Shown: in pieces, positions 35,512 to 44,686 of the stretch
How positions within the stretch are numbered: the first letter of the stretch is position 1
How the letters are laid out: every line of letters starts with the position of its first letter
From: Treponema sp.
GTDB lineage: Bacteria; Spirochaetota; Spirochaetia; Treponematales; Treponemataceae
DNA length: 64,000 nucleotides
Direction: 5' to 3'
Assembly: GCA_017550685.1 (NCBI GenBank)
Contig: JAFZOJ010000141.1
Span: 1 to 64,000 of the forward strand
Made by a program: the position numbers and the translations under genes
The notes under the pieces: generated by a model
What the model saw: the letters and a program-made list of their open reading frames with translations, nothing else
Database searches by the model: none
What the model was told of the DNA's origin: nothing

Positions 35512-37209
35512 ATGTCTGCAAAAAAAGGACTTTTCTCTAAGGTAGGCAAAACCAGAATTATTCCGCTGGGCCTCAAAATTCTGATTATTTTCATCACAAT
35601 TATTCTGCTTTCAAACTTTGCGACAAACTATTTGTCAATTCAGCTTTCAAAAAAACAGATCATCAATCTTAACAACACAATAATGGTTGAGCAGCTTAAG
35701 GAACTGTATACAAATGCAACAAACCAGTTCCAGATTTATAATTATTCTGAAAACAAGGAAGAATCAATAGATGCTCTTAAATCTGTTGCAGAATCAGGTT
35801 TTTCTAATCCAAACAGCGTTGCACTCGGCGTAACTCCTGACGGAGACATTCTTTTTTGTGCCTGCAAAAACAAGCGCCTTAAATGGGAAAGCTTTTATGA
35901 TAAGGTAACCCTTGCAAAATTAAATACAGATTATAATCATGACATCAAGGAAGGTTCCGTTTCATTTAAAAATCACGACGGAGACTATTTTGGTGTTTAC
36001 AAATATCAGGCAGACTGGGGATACTATCTGATTCGTGCAGAAAAACGTCTGGACCTGGATGCAAACACAAGAAATGTTTATCTTTATGCACTTTTGATTA
36101 TTGTTGTTCTTACTATTGCCTTTGTTATCATCGGCTGGGTAATTTTGCGTCACGAATTTATGCCTGTAAGCAAGATAACCAGCGATCTTTACGAAATGCA
36201 GCAGCACAAGCAGCTTGAGCTTATCGACCTTTCTCATGCAAAGAACGACGATATTACCTATCTTGCCGCTTCGTTCAACTCACTTTCTTCTTCGGTAAAC
36301 AACCTGCTTGGAACCTTCCAGAAATTCGTTCCAAAGGACGTTGTTGCCAAGGCTTATACAGATCAGGGTATCGGTCTGGAAGGAAGTCAGCGCGAGCTTG
36401 CAATGCTTTTCTCTGATATCAAGAGCTTTACATATCGTACAGAAACCCTTGGAAACGATATCATCGACGTTTTGAACGTTCACTATAACCGCGTAATTCA
36501 CAATGTTCACGAAAATGCCGGTGTAGTTGGTTCTATTATTGGTGATGCTATTCTTGCAGTATACGGTACTCTGGATTCAAAACGCAGCAAATCTTACAAC
36601 GCAATTCAGGCAGCCTGGGATATTACACACGCAACTGCAGATCTTCGTGAAACAATGAGACTGCGCCGCCAGGAAATTGAAAAGAAACGCAAACTTACAG
36701 AATCAGAAGAGAAAATCTTTATTGCCGTTTCGCTTGATGTTGGTGTTGGTATTGATGGTGGTAACGTATTCTACGGTAACATCGGTTCTAACGAGCACAT
36801 GGCAAATACTGTAATTGGTGATAACGTAAACTCTGCTTCCCGTCTGGAAGGTCTTACCCGTGTTTATCACCTGCCTGTAATTGTTTCTGAATACATTATG
36901 AACGAGGTTCTCCAGGAATCTGCTCGCTTTAGGTTCTTTGAAATTGATACTGTTCAGGTTAAGGGTAAAACTCAGGGTAAAAAGATTTACTTCCCGTTTG
37001 ATACCAACGAAATGGAAAAAGAACTTCTTGAAAAATACGAAATATATGAGCTTGGTCTCCAGGCATATTACGTTGGTGACTGGAAAGAAGCCCGCAAGCA
37101 GTTTAAGAAGGCAGATTTGCCGGAACTTACCGAGGTTTTCTTTGAACGCATGGGCAATAAGGGTGCCCCTGAAGGATGGAACGGAATATGGACAATGACA
37201 ACAAAATAA
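35512..37209 (+). CDS. Membrane class III nucleotide cyclase with HAMP-like linker
   Basis: A 565-residue sensor cyclase. TM1 is near residues 20-40, an extracytoplasmic sensor of about 140 residues follows, TM2 is near 190-212, then a HAMP-like linker and a cyclase domain at about 290-480. Metal ligands D302 and D345 and transition-state N440 and R444 are intact. The purine-recognition lysine is missing: the position aligned with K658 of the CHASE2 cyclase is S341 (VGSIIGDAI), while D437 is kept. Nucleotide preference may thus differ. GGAGGA precedes the ATG. The next gene starts inside its 3' end. Confidence 0.92.
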   Translation: MSAKKGLFSKVGKTRIIPLGLKILIIFITIILLSNFATNYLSIQLSKKQIINLNNTIMVEQLKELYTNATNQFQIYNYSENKEESIDALKSVAESGFSNPNSVALGVTPDGDILFCACKNKRLKWESFYDKVTLAKLNTDYNHDIKEGSVSFKNHDGDYFGVYKYQADWGYYLIRAEKRLDLDANTRNVYLYALLIIVVLTIAFVIIGWVILRHEFMPVSKITSDLYEMQQHKQLELIDLSHAKNDDITYLAASFNSLSSSVNNLLGTFQKFVPKDVVAKAYTDQGIGLEGSQRELAMLFSDIKSFTYRTETLGNDIIDVLNVHYNRVIHNVHENAGVVGSIIGDAILAVYGTLDSKRSKSYNAIQAAWDITHATADLRETMRLRRQEIEKKRKLTESEEKIFIAVSLDVGVGIDGGNVFYGNIGSNEHMANTVIGDNVNSASRLEGLTRVYHLPVIVSEYIMNEVLQESARFRFFEIDTVQVKGKTQGKKIYFPFDTNEMEKELLEKYEIYELGLQAYYVGDWKEARKQFKKADLPELTEVFFERMGNKGAPEGWNGIWTMTTK

Positions 37210-38732
37210 AGGCTATGGGTGACAAGATGCAGAATACAGAACAGAGACACAAGGAAGTTCTTCTCTTTTTGAATGACGAGCTTAACAGGCTCCAGACTTC
37301 TAATTCTTCAAGCTCTTATGATCTTGAAAAAGAATATGCCAAGACAAGGAAAAATAAATCGCCGTTTGTTTTCCTTCTGCTTTTTTCAAGCATTGTGGTA
37401 GTTCTTCTGGCTTCCTGGGCAATGACTGCTCATATCAACAAACAGAACGAAAGCATTACAGTAAACCTTGAAGAATTTGAAGGACTTAATATTAAAAACC
37501 TTCTGGACTCAGTTTCTAAGGTTCAGTCTAACTATGATGCTGCAATGAAAAATAAGATGAACATCATTTCGGACCGCGATCAGGCTTTGCGCAAGGCAGA
37601 GGAAAAGCGCGACAATGATTTGTTCCTTATTGAATCCCTTAAGCTTGATAAAAAATCTGAGGCTAAGAGACGCGATGCAGTTCTTACTGAATACGATGAA
37701 TCGATTGCACTTATAAACGAGGCATATGACCCGCAGATTGCACTTGCAGAAAACGAGCTTGCCGAATACAAAAAGCAGCTGGATGAATATGATACTGCCA
37801 AGCTGGAAGCCGCACGTCAGCAGGAACAGGCTCTGGACAGTGAACGCCGTCTGCATCAGCTGGAAATAGACAAAATTTCCGAAAACTATGAAAACCGAAT
37901 TCAGTCAATTCAGGCTTCTTATGCAGAAGAAAGAAAATCTCATGCCGACCAGATTAAGCGTTCGGTAACCGAGGTTTCTACAAAGTATCAGGCAGAAATT
38001 GACCAGCTTGACCCGGACTTAAATAATAATCCTGCACAGGCAATTGTAACGGTCCAGAGTATTCTTCCGGGAGAAGATTTTAATTCTGCTGCAATTATCC
38101 AGGAAAATGAAATTGAAGATCCGACTGTAAAAGAAGGGTTGGATCGCTTTCAGAAATCCTATGACCAGTACAATCAGGTACACAAACCGTTTGAATCAAT
38201 TCCGTACAAAAAATCGGCACCTCTATACATTGCCTCAACAAAAAAGCTTGTTCAGACAATGGGTTCAATTTTCAAGGAAGTAATCGTAAAGACTTCGGAC
38301 GAAAAGAAACAGCTGAACAGCGAAATTAAGGGACTTAATACTCAGATTAATGACCTTAAACGCAATCACGAACAGGAAAAGCAGACCCTCAAAAAGAACT
38401 TTGCAGATGAAAAAGCACAGCTTGCTGCAGATTATACCGGTATTTATGACGGAATTCTTGCAAGCGTAAAGGCAAACGCCGTAGTTATTTCTGCCCACGA
38501 AAAGGAAAAAATCCGCATTTATGTAATTGAAAGTCAGCGTTCACACATAACACAGGCCGGAGTTGCTGCCGAAATCAAGGCATCTAAGTCTGTAAAGGGT
38601 GTAATTAAGCCTATCGAAGATGAACCGGGCTTCTATCTTTTTGAAAGTGCCCTGGATAAGGCCGGAAATCCTATAGATTTTGACTTTAGCCTTGTTGCTG
38701 CGGGCCAGATTGTAAAGGTATCTGCAAAATAG
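37188..38732 (+). CDS. Membrane-anchored coiled-coil protein
   Basis: A 514-residue protein of unknown function. A short cytoplasmic N-terminus precedes one transmembrane segment at about 60-80 (SPFVFLLLFSSIVVVLLASWAM). A long charged helix follows (about 95-265, and again 365-410), predicted coiled coil. The last 90 residues look globular. ATG at 37188 lies within the end of the cyclase gene (22 nt overlap); an ATG at 37176 is an alternative. Overlap with the cyclase suggests coupled translation and a joint role, perhaps as structural partner or effector. I cannot name a family. Confidence 0.8.
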   Translation: MDNDNKIKAMGDKMQNTEQRHKEVLLFLNDELNRLQTSNSSSSYDLEKEYAKTRKNKSPFVFLLLFSSIVVVLLASWAMTAHINKQNESITVNLEEFEGLNIKNLLDSVSKVQSNYDAAMKNKMNIISDRDQALRKAEEKRDNDLFLIESLKLDKKSEAKRRDAVLTEYDESIALINEAYDPQIALAENELAEYKKQLDEYDTAKLEAARQQEQALDSERRLHQLEIDKISENYENRIQSIQASYAEERKSHADQIKRSVTEVSTKYQAEIDQLDPDLNNNPAQAIVTVQSILPGEDFNSAAIIQENEIEDPTVKEGLDRFQKSYDQYNQVHKPFESIPYKKSAPLYIASTKKLVQTMGSIFKEVIVKTSDEKKQLNSEIKGLNTQINDLKRNHEQEKQTLKKNFADEKAQLAADYTGIYDGILASVKANAVVISAHEKEKIRIYVIESQRSHITQAGVAAEIKASKSVKGVIKPIEDEPGFYLFESALDKAGNPIDFDFSLVAAGQIVKVSAK

Positions 38733-38769
38733 ATTGAAAATTTACCATATAACTGATAAATTATAGTAT

Positions 38770-41700
38770 ATGGACTCGACTATTAAAACAGGTACCATGC
38801 CTCTGCGCATCGGTATAGACATTGGTTCAACAACAGTAAAGGTTGCTGTTCTTGATGATGATGATAAATTGATCTATGGCGACTATCAGCGTCATAGGGC
38901 AGATATACGTAATACAATCATTACGGTTGTAAACAAAGCCCTCGATTTTCTTGAAAAAGCAGTTCCTGCCGGAAATTCTCAGACTGTTACTGTAAAGGTA
39001 ACCGGTTCCGGCGGTCTTTCGGTTTCTCAGTGGCTCAATGTTCCTTTTGTTCAGGAAGTAATTGCCGCTACAACCTCTGTAAAAAAACTTATTCCTCAGA
39101 CAGACGTAGTAATTGAGCTTGGTGGAGAAGACGCCAAGATTACATACTTTAAGGGCGGTGTAGAGCAGCGCATGAACGGTACTTGTGCCGGTGGTACAGG
39201 TGCCTTTGTTGACCAGATGGCAGCCCTGCTCGAAACAGATGCAATGGGACTTAACGAGCTTGCCAAGGGTGCACAGCAGATTTATCCTATTGCCGCACGC
39301 TGTGGTGTTTTTGCCAAGACAGATATTCAGCCGCTCATTAACGAAGGTGCGCGCCGTGAAGATATTGCGGCTTCCATCTTCCAGGCTGTTGTAAGCCAGA
39401 CAATCAGTGGACTTGCCTGTGGTAAGCCTATCCGCGGAAATGTTGCATTCCTTGGTGGACCGCTGCACTTCCTTGATCAGCTGAGATTCCGCTTTATTGA
39501 AACACTCAAGCTTAAGCCGGAAGAAATTATTGTGCCGGAAGATTCCCAGCTTTTTGTTGCAAGCGGTTGTGCCTTTAGTGCAGAACGCAGTTTTTCCGGA
39601 GATGCAAGCGATTATAAATTTCCTACAATTCAGGAATTCCGCGACAGCTTAAAAAATCTCGTCGGTGCAGAGCTCAGCGAAGTTCAGCGTCTTGAGCCTT
39701 TGTTCAGGACTCAGGCCGAGCTTGATGAATTTACCGTACGCCATTCAGAACAGAAGGCAAGACGCGGAGACCTTGAAAAAACTCATGGTCCTGTATTCCT
39801 TGGTCTGGACTCAGGTTCTACAACAACCAAGGCTGTCCTCATCGACAAAGACGGCCGTATCATCTGGAATTTCTATGCACATAATCAGGGTAACCCTGTT
39901 GAGCTTGCCGTAAAGGTTCTTAAAGATTTGTATGAAAAACTGCCAAAGGATGTTTACATTGCCCGTGCAGTTTCTACAGGTTATGGAGAAGCACTTTTCC
40001 AGGCAGCGCTTGGTGTAGATGCCGGCGAAGTTGAAACAATTACTCACTTCCGAGCCGCAAACTTCTTTGTTCCAGGTGTAGAATTCCTTCTCGATATCGG
40101 CGGTCAGGATATGAAGGCGCTCCGCATGAAGGATGGCGCTATTGTTTCCATTCAGTTGAACGAAGCCTGTTCTTCGGGTTGTGGTTCCTTCCTTGATAAC
40201 TTTGCCAACACCATGGGCATGGACGTAAAGGAATTTGGTAAGATTGCGCTCATGGCAGAAAAGCCTGTAGACCTTGGCAGCCGCTGTACCGTATTTATGA
40301 ACAGCCGCGTAAAGCAGGCACAAAAGGAAGGTGCTTCTGTTGCAGACATTGCCGCAGGTCTTTCTTATTCTGTAATCAAAAATGCCTTGTTCAAGGTTAT
40401 CAAGCTGCGCAAGGCAAGTGATATTGGAAGCAAGGTTGTAGTACAGGGTGGTACATTCTTTAATGATGCAATTCTTCGTGCATTTGAAAAAATTGCCGGA
40501 GTAGAAGTATATCGTCCTGATGTTGCAGGTCTTATGGGTGCTTATGGTTCGGCTCTTATTGCCCTTGACCAGTGGCAGGATCTTATGATGCCAAAGCCTG
40601 GTGAGCCTGAAGGAACTGTTCACGATGTACGTTCACACATTGCAAATCTTGAGCAGCTGGAAAAATTCCATGTAGACCTGGAGCTTCGCCGCTGCGGTAA
40701 GTGTCAGAACAATTGTCTGCTTACAATTAATACCTTCTCTACCGGTGATGAAAAACGTATGTTCATTACAGGTAACCGTTGTGAAAAGGGTGCCGAGTTT
40801 GAAGAAAAAGACACCGGCAAGGTTATTGATGCAAGCAATAAGAAAAATACAGGACTCGACGGCGATGATGATATCGGACCGCTGCCAAATCTTTTTGACT
40901 GGAAGACAAAGCGTCTTTTCCATTACGTTCCGCGCAAGCCGGAGGATGCACCGCTTGGAGATGTAGGTATTCCTCGTGTTCTTAACATGTACGAAAACTA
41001 CCCGCTGTGGTTCACCTTCTTTAACGAGCTTGGCTTCCGTGTAATTTTGAGCCAGCGTTCAAGCCGCAACGTATACGAAAAAGGTCTGGAAACAATTCCG
41101 TCAGAATCGGTTTGTTATCCGGGAAAAATAAGTCACGGTCATGTAGAGTCTCTGCTTCAGCGCGGAATAAAATTCATTTTCTATCCTTGCGCTCCGTATG
41201 AAAAAATTGAAGATGCAGGTGCAGGAAATCACTATAACTGTCCAATCGTTACAAGTTATCCTGAGGTTCTGCGCAATAATATTGATGTTCTGCGTCAGGA
41301 TCCTTCCATTACATTTATGGATCCGTTCCTGCCAATTTATGACAAGGCCGCACTTGCAGAACGTCTTGCAGAAGAGCTGCTTCCAAAGTTCCCGAGCCTT
41401 ACAAAAGAAAAAATCAACGATGCAGTTGAAAAGGCATGGGCAGAGCAGGAGCAGTTTAAGCTGGATACCGAACGTGCCGGCGAAGAAGCTCTTGAAGAAG
41501 TAATTACAAAGGGTGCAAGCGGTATTGTACTTGCTGGCCGTCCATATCATCTGGATCCGGAAATCAACCATGGTATTCCTGAAATGATTAACGGACTTGG
41601 ACTTGCAGTATTTACCGAAGACTCAATTGCACATCTTGGAAAAATAGAACGTCCTCTGAGAATTGTTGACCAGTGGACCTATCATAACCGTCTGTACAGG

Positions 41701-43287
41701 GCTGCTCAGTTTGTTGCAGAAATGCCTGACCTTGAGCTTGTTCAGCTTACATCTTTCGGCTGTGGACTCGATGCCGTAACTGCAGATCAGGTTGATGAAA
41801 TCTTAAGGGCCAAGAACCGCATGTACACACTCATCAAGATTGATGAAGGAAGTAACCTTGGAGCAGTACGTATCCGTATCCGTTCCCTTATTGCGGCAGT
41901 AAAAGCCCGACGCAGAAACAATGTAAAACGAAGCTACAAGTCATCTGCTTACCAGCGTGTTGTATTTACAGAAGAAATGAAGTATACACACACAATCATT
42001 GCACCGCAGATGTCTCCTATACATTTCCGTCTGCTTAAAAAAGCCTTTGAATCTCAGGGCTACAACTTTGTAGTACTTGAAGCAGTAGATCCTAAGGCTG
42101 TAGATGCAGGATTGCGCTTTGTAAATAACGATGCCTGCTATCCTTCGATCATGGTTGCGGGCCAGATGATGGCAGCTTTGGAAAGCGGTAAGTATGATTT
42201 GAACCACGTAAGTCTTTTGATTACACAGACCGGTGGCGGCTGCCGTGCTACAAACTACATCGGCTTTATCCGTCGTGCCTTGAACGATGCAGGCTGGGGA
42301 CACATTCCTGTAATCAGTCTTAGTGCTCTTGGCCTTGAAACAAACCCTGGCTTTAAGCTTACGGTTCCTCTTGTAGAAAACCTTGTAAAATCAGTTATGG
42401 TCGGCGACGTATTCATGCGTGTGCTTTACCGTGTTCGTCCTTACGAAGCAGTTCCTGGCAGTGCCAACCAGCTTTACGAAAAATGGAACGAAAGGGCAGA
42501 GCAGCTGTTCAAGAAGGGTGCAAGCTGGCGCGGCTATCACAAGCTTATGAAGGGTATTATCCGCGAATTTGATGAGCTTCCGCTCAGACCTATTAAAAAG
42601 CCTAGAGTTGGTGTTGTAGGAGAAATTCTTGTTAAGTTCCATCCTACTGCAAACAACCATATTGTAGAAACAATAGAAAAGGAAGGTGCAGAATGTGTTA
42701 TGCCGGATCTGGCAGACTTCTTCTTCTACACCTTCTCTGTAGATATTATCCGTCACCGCGACCTTAAGCTTTCGGGCAAGAACAAGCGCAAGGCTAAACT
42801 GCTTATCTGGGGACTTGAGTTGTTCCGCCATAAGATGAAGCGTTACCTTAAGAAGAGCCGCCGTTTTGAAGCTCCGTCGTCAATCTATGATTTGATGAAG
42901 GGTGTTGATGATATAGTTCAGCTTGGAAACCAGACCGGTGAAGGATGGTTCCTGACAGCAGAAATGGTTGAGCTTATTCACCAGGGTGCACCAAGCATTG
43001 CCTGTGTTCAGCCGTTTGCCTGTCTGCCAAACCACGTTACCGGTAAGGGTATGATTAAGGAATTGCGCCGTCGGTTCCCTGATGCAAACATCAGTGCAAT
43101 TGACTACGATCCGGGCAGCTCCGAAGTAAACCAGCTTAACCGACTTAAGCTTTTGCTTTCTAATGCTCCGGTTGGCCGACACCCTGATGAAGACCAGAAC
43201 GGCATGATCAGAATGAGTGATGGTTCCCTCGTAAGGGGAGAAATAAGCCGGGCAGAAGGTGCTACAGATGTAGACCCTGCAGAATAA
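38770..43287 (+). CDS. Fused 2-hydroxyacyl-CoA dehydratase activase / double-cubane-type protein
   Basis: A 1505-residue protein. It has two ASKHA ATPase modules (about 13-275, IGIDIGSTTVK, and 342-600, FLGLDSGSTTTK) of the BadF/HgdC activator family, each with its cluster-cysteine motif: NGTCAGGTG (C139) with C178, and NEACSSGCG (C467, C471) with C506. A cysteine cluster follows (C642, C645, C649, C671), then a DUF2229 region (from about 735) and a HgdB-like half to the end. Activators use ATP to inject low-potential electrons into a dehydratase or a double-cubane cluster protein; here both sides lie in one chain. The client reaction is unknown. No ribosome-binding site; TATAGT-like sequence lies directly before the ATG. 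Confidence 0.9.
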   Translation: MDSTIKTGTMPLRIGIDIGSTTVKVAVLDDDDKLIYGDYQRHRADIRNTIITVVNKALDFLEKAVPAGNSQTVTVKVTGSGGLSVSQWLNVPFVQEVIAATTSVKKLIPQTDVVIELGGEDAKITYFKGGVEQRMNGTCAGGTGAFVDQMAALLETDAMGLNELAKGAQQIYPIAARCGVFAKTDIQPLINEGARREDIAASIFQAVVSQTISGLACGKPIRGNVAFLGGPLHFLDQLRFRFIETLKLKPEEIIVPEDSQLFVASGCAFSAERSFSGDASDYKFPTIQEFRDSLKNLVGAELSEVQRLEPLFRTQAELDEFTVRHSEQKARRGDLEKTHGPVFLGLDSGSTTTKAVLIDKDGRIIWNFYAHNQGNPVELAVKVLKDLYEKLPKDVYIARAVSTGYGEALFQAALGVDAGEVETITHFRAANFFVPGVEFLLDIGGQDMKALRMKDGAIVSIQLNEACSSGCGSFLDNFANTMGMDVKEFGKIALMAEKPVDLGSRCTVFMNSRVKQAQKEGASVADIAAGLSYSVIKNALFKVIKLRKASDIGSKVVVQGGTFFNDAILRAFEKIAGVEVYRPDVAGLMGAYGSALIALDQWQDLMMPKPGEPEGTVHDVRSHIANLEQLEKFHVDLELRRCGKCQNNCLLTINTFSTGDEKRMFITGNRCEKGAEFEEKDTGKVIDASNKKNTGLDGDDDIGPLPNLFDWKTKRLFHYVPRKPEDAPLGDVGIPRVLNMYENYPLWFTFFNELGFRVILSQRSSRNVYEKGLETIPSESVCYPGKISHGHVESLLQRGIKFIFYPCAPYEKIEDAGAGNHYNCPIVTSYPEVLRNNIDVLRQDPSITFMDPFLPIYDKAALAERLAEELLPKFPSLTKEKINDAVEKAWAEQEQFKLDTERAGEEALEEVITKGASGIVLAGRPYHLDPEINHGIPEMINGLGLAVFTEDSIAHLGKIERPLRIVDQWTYHNRLYRAAQFVAEMPDLELVQLTSFGCGLDAVTADQVDEILRAKNRMYTLIKIDEGSNLGAVRIRIRSLIAAVKARRRNNVKRSYKSSAYQRVVFTEEMKYTHTIIAPQMSPIHFRLLKKAFESQGYNFVVLEAVDPKAVDAGLRFVNNDACYPSIMVAGQMMAALESGKYDLNHVSLLITQTGGGCRATNYIGFIRRALNDAGWGHIPVISLSALGLETNPGFKLTVPLVENLVKSVMVGDVFMRVLYRVRPYEAVPGSANQLYEKWNERAEQLFKKGASWRGYHKLMKGIIREFDELPLRPIKKPRVGVVGEILVKFHPTANNHIVETIEKEGAECVMPDLADFFFYTFSVDIIRHRDLKLSGKNKRKAKLLIWGLELFRHKMKRYLKKSRRFEAPSSIYDLMKGVDDIVQLGNQTGEGWFLTAEMVELIHQGAPSIACVQPFACLPNHVTGKGMIKELRRRFPDANISAIDYDPGSSEVNQLNRLKLLLSNAPVGRHPDEDQNGMIRMSDGSLVRGEISRAEGATDVDPAE

Positions 43288-43314
43288 CAGCCTGCATACA
43301 ATAAGGTGAAAGAA

Positions 43315-44682
43315 ATGAAAAGACTTTCCAGAGTATTATTTTTGAGTTTGACTGTCATGATGTTATGCGCTCCGGTTTTTGCAGCGTATAATTCCTGGGG
43401 CATTCCCGACTCGTCAGAGATTCGAAAAGACCTTAAGGAACGCTGGTTCGAAGCTCCTCTGGATGCTGTCCGCATGAATCTGCCGGAAATTCACGATAAT
43501 TCTGCCGGAGAAAAATTTCAGGTAAGGCTGGAAGAAACAGATTCCAACTATATGATTTATGTTGCACCATGCTCTGTAATCAACGTAAAGGTTTATTCCA
43601 ATAAGGGAATGAGCTACCAGCAGCAGGAGGTTTATCCCGGAGATGCCCCTGGTGCCTGGGTTTTAATCCGCGACAAAAAAACTGACGCACCAATCCGCGT
43701 AAGATGGTACTTTTGTGTAGACAGCGATATTTATGTTCAGTTTACTCCTTATGGTAAAACAGCGCTTGCAGACCTTGTAATTTACGGCAACTATGCTTCC
43801 AAGGGTTCTGCTACAGGCGTTACCTTTGAGTCTTTATACAGTATTTCTTTTGAAGACATAATGAAGATGACTTCGGTTTCGCTCCCATGGAAATATGTTA
43901 CCGTTGATGCAGACAGATATGGTAACGTGCTTCAGATGGCAGGGGTGATTCAGAAAAATCTGGGACGAGTAATGTATGTTCCGGATGCAATGTACAACGA
44001 AAACAATGAGCTTGTTCAGATAACCAACGGCAAGCCTTTTGACAGCAAGAATATCGAAGGCGGTAAGCTTTATCTTTCTTCTGCAGGCTTCCTCAAGTGG
44101 ATTGCCGACGGACTGGTAGAGCCAATTGCCGGCAACAAGCTTAATCACGCACCGCTTCTGGTAGAAACAGTTTCTGTAAAGGAAAACGGACATCAGGGTG
44201 TACTTTCTCAAAAATACAGCCTTTATTTTGGACTGGACTGGATCCGTAATCTTGCGGCTGCCATTATGTCTGTAAATACCGGCAGGGTTTATAAATATAA
44301 TGAATCGGGCACCGACGTTACGGTAAATCCTTTTGCCGCTACAATGACAAGGGCCGGTACACTCAATACGGTTACCTTTATAGAAGACAGCGGTTACAGC
44401 ATTTCTGTACTCAAATCCCTGCTTTATGTGCTTGCGGCAACAGAACCGGGCAACATCTATTTTGGTGCAATAAGGGAAACAGACAAGACTGTAACACCTG
44501 AAATTAAGGTTTTTAATGAATGTGTAGTATTTTTACCATATTTTAGCAGTAACAAATCATTCGGTTGCTTTGTTTTTATGAATGGAAGGCAAATATCGCT
44601 TGATGATTTGTGCATGATATATTCGGATTCATCGGTATATCTTACAAGAGTCAGGGCAAACGATAATTTCTTCCCGGATTAA
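43315..44682 (+). CDS. Secreted treponemal protein of unknown function
   Basis: A 455-residue exported protein with a clear signal peptide (ends APVFA). ATG at 43315 was chosen because AAGGTGA lies 6 nt upstream; a GTG at 43306 overlaps that site. The mature part appears mostly beta with no repeats, metal motif or membrane segment. I do not recognise a family. It is first of six close genes ending in ExbB, ExbD and a TonB-like protein, with 4 nt to the TPR gene, so it is probably part of that envelope complex. Confidence 0.75.
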   Translation: MKRLSRVLFLSLTVMMLCAPVFAAYNSWGIPDSSEIRKDLKERWFEAPLDAVRMNLPEIHDNSAGEKFQVRLEETDSNYMIYVAPCSVINVKVYSNKGMSYQQQEVYPGDAPGAWVLIRDKKTDAPIRVRWYFCVDSDIYVQFTPYGKTALADLVIYGNYASKGSATGVTFESLYSISFEDIMKMTSVSLPWKYVTVDADRYGNVLQMAGVIQKNLGRVMYVPDAMYNENNELVQITNGKPFDSKNIEGGKLYLSSAGFLKWIADGLVEPIAGNKLNHAPLLVETVSVKENGHQGVLSQKYSLYFGLDWIRNLAAAIMSVNTGRVYKYNESGTDVTVNPFAATMTRAGTLNTVTFIEDSGYSISVLKSLLYVLAATEPGNIYFGAIRETDKTVTPEIKVFNECVVFLPYFSSNKSFGCFVFMNGRQISLDDLCMIYSDSSVYLTRVRANDNFFPD

Positions 44683-44686
44683 TTAT

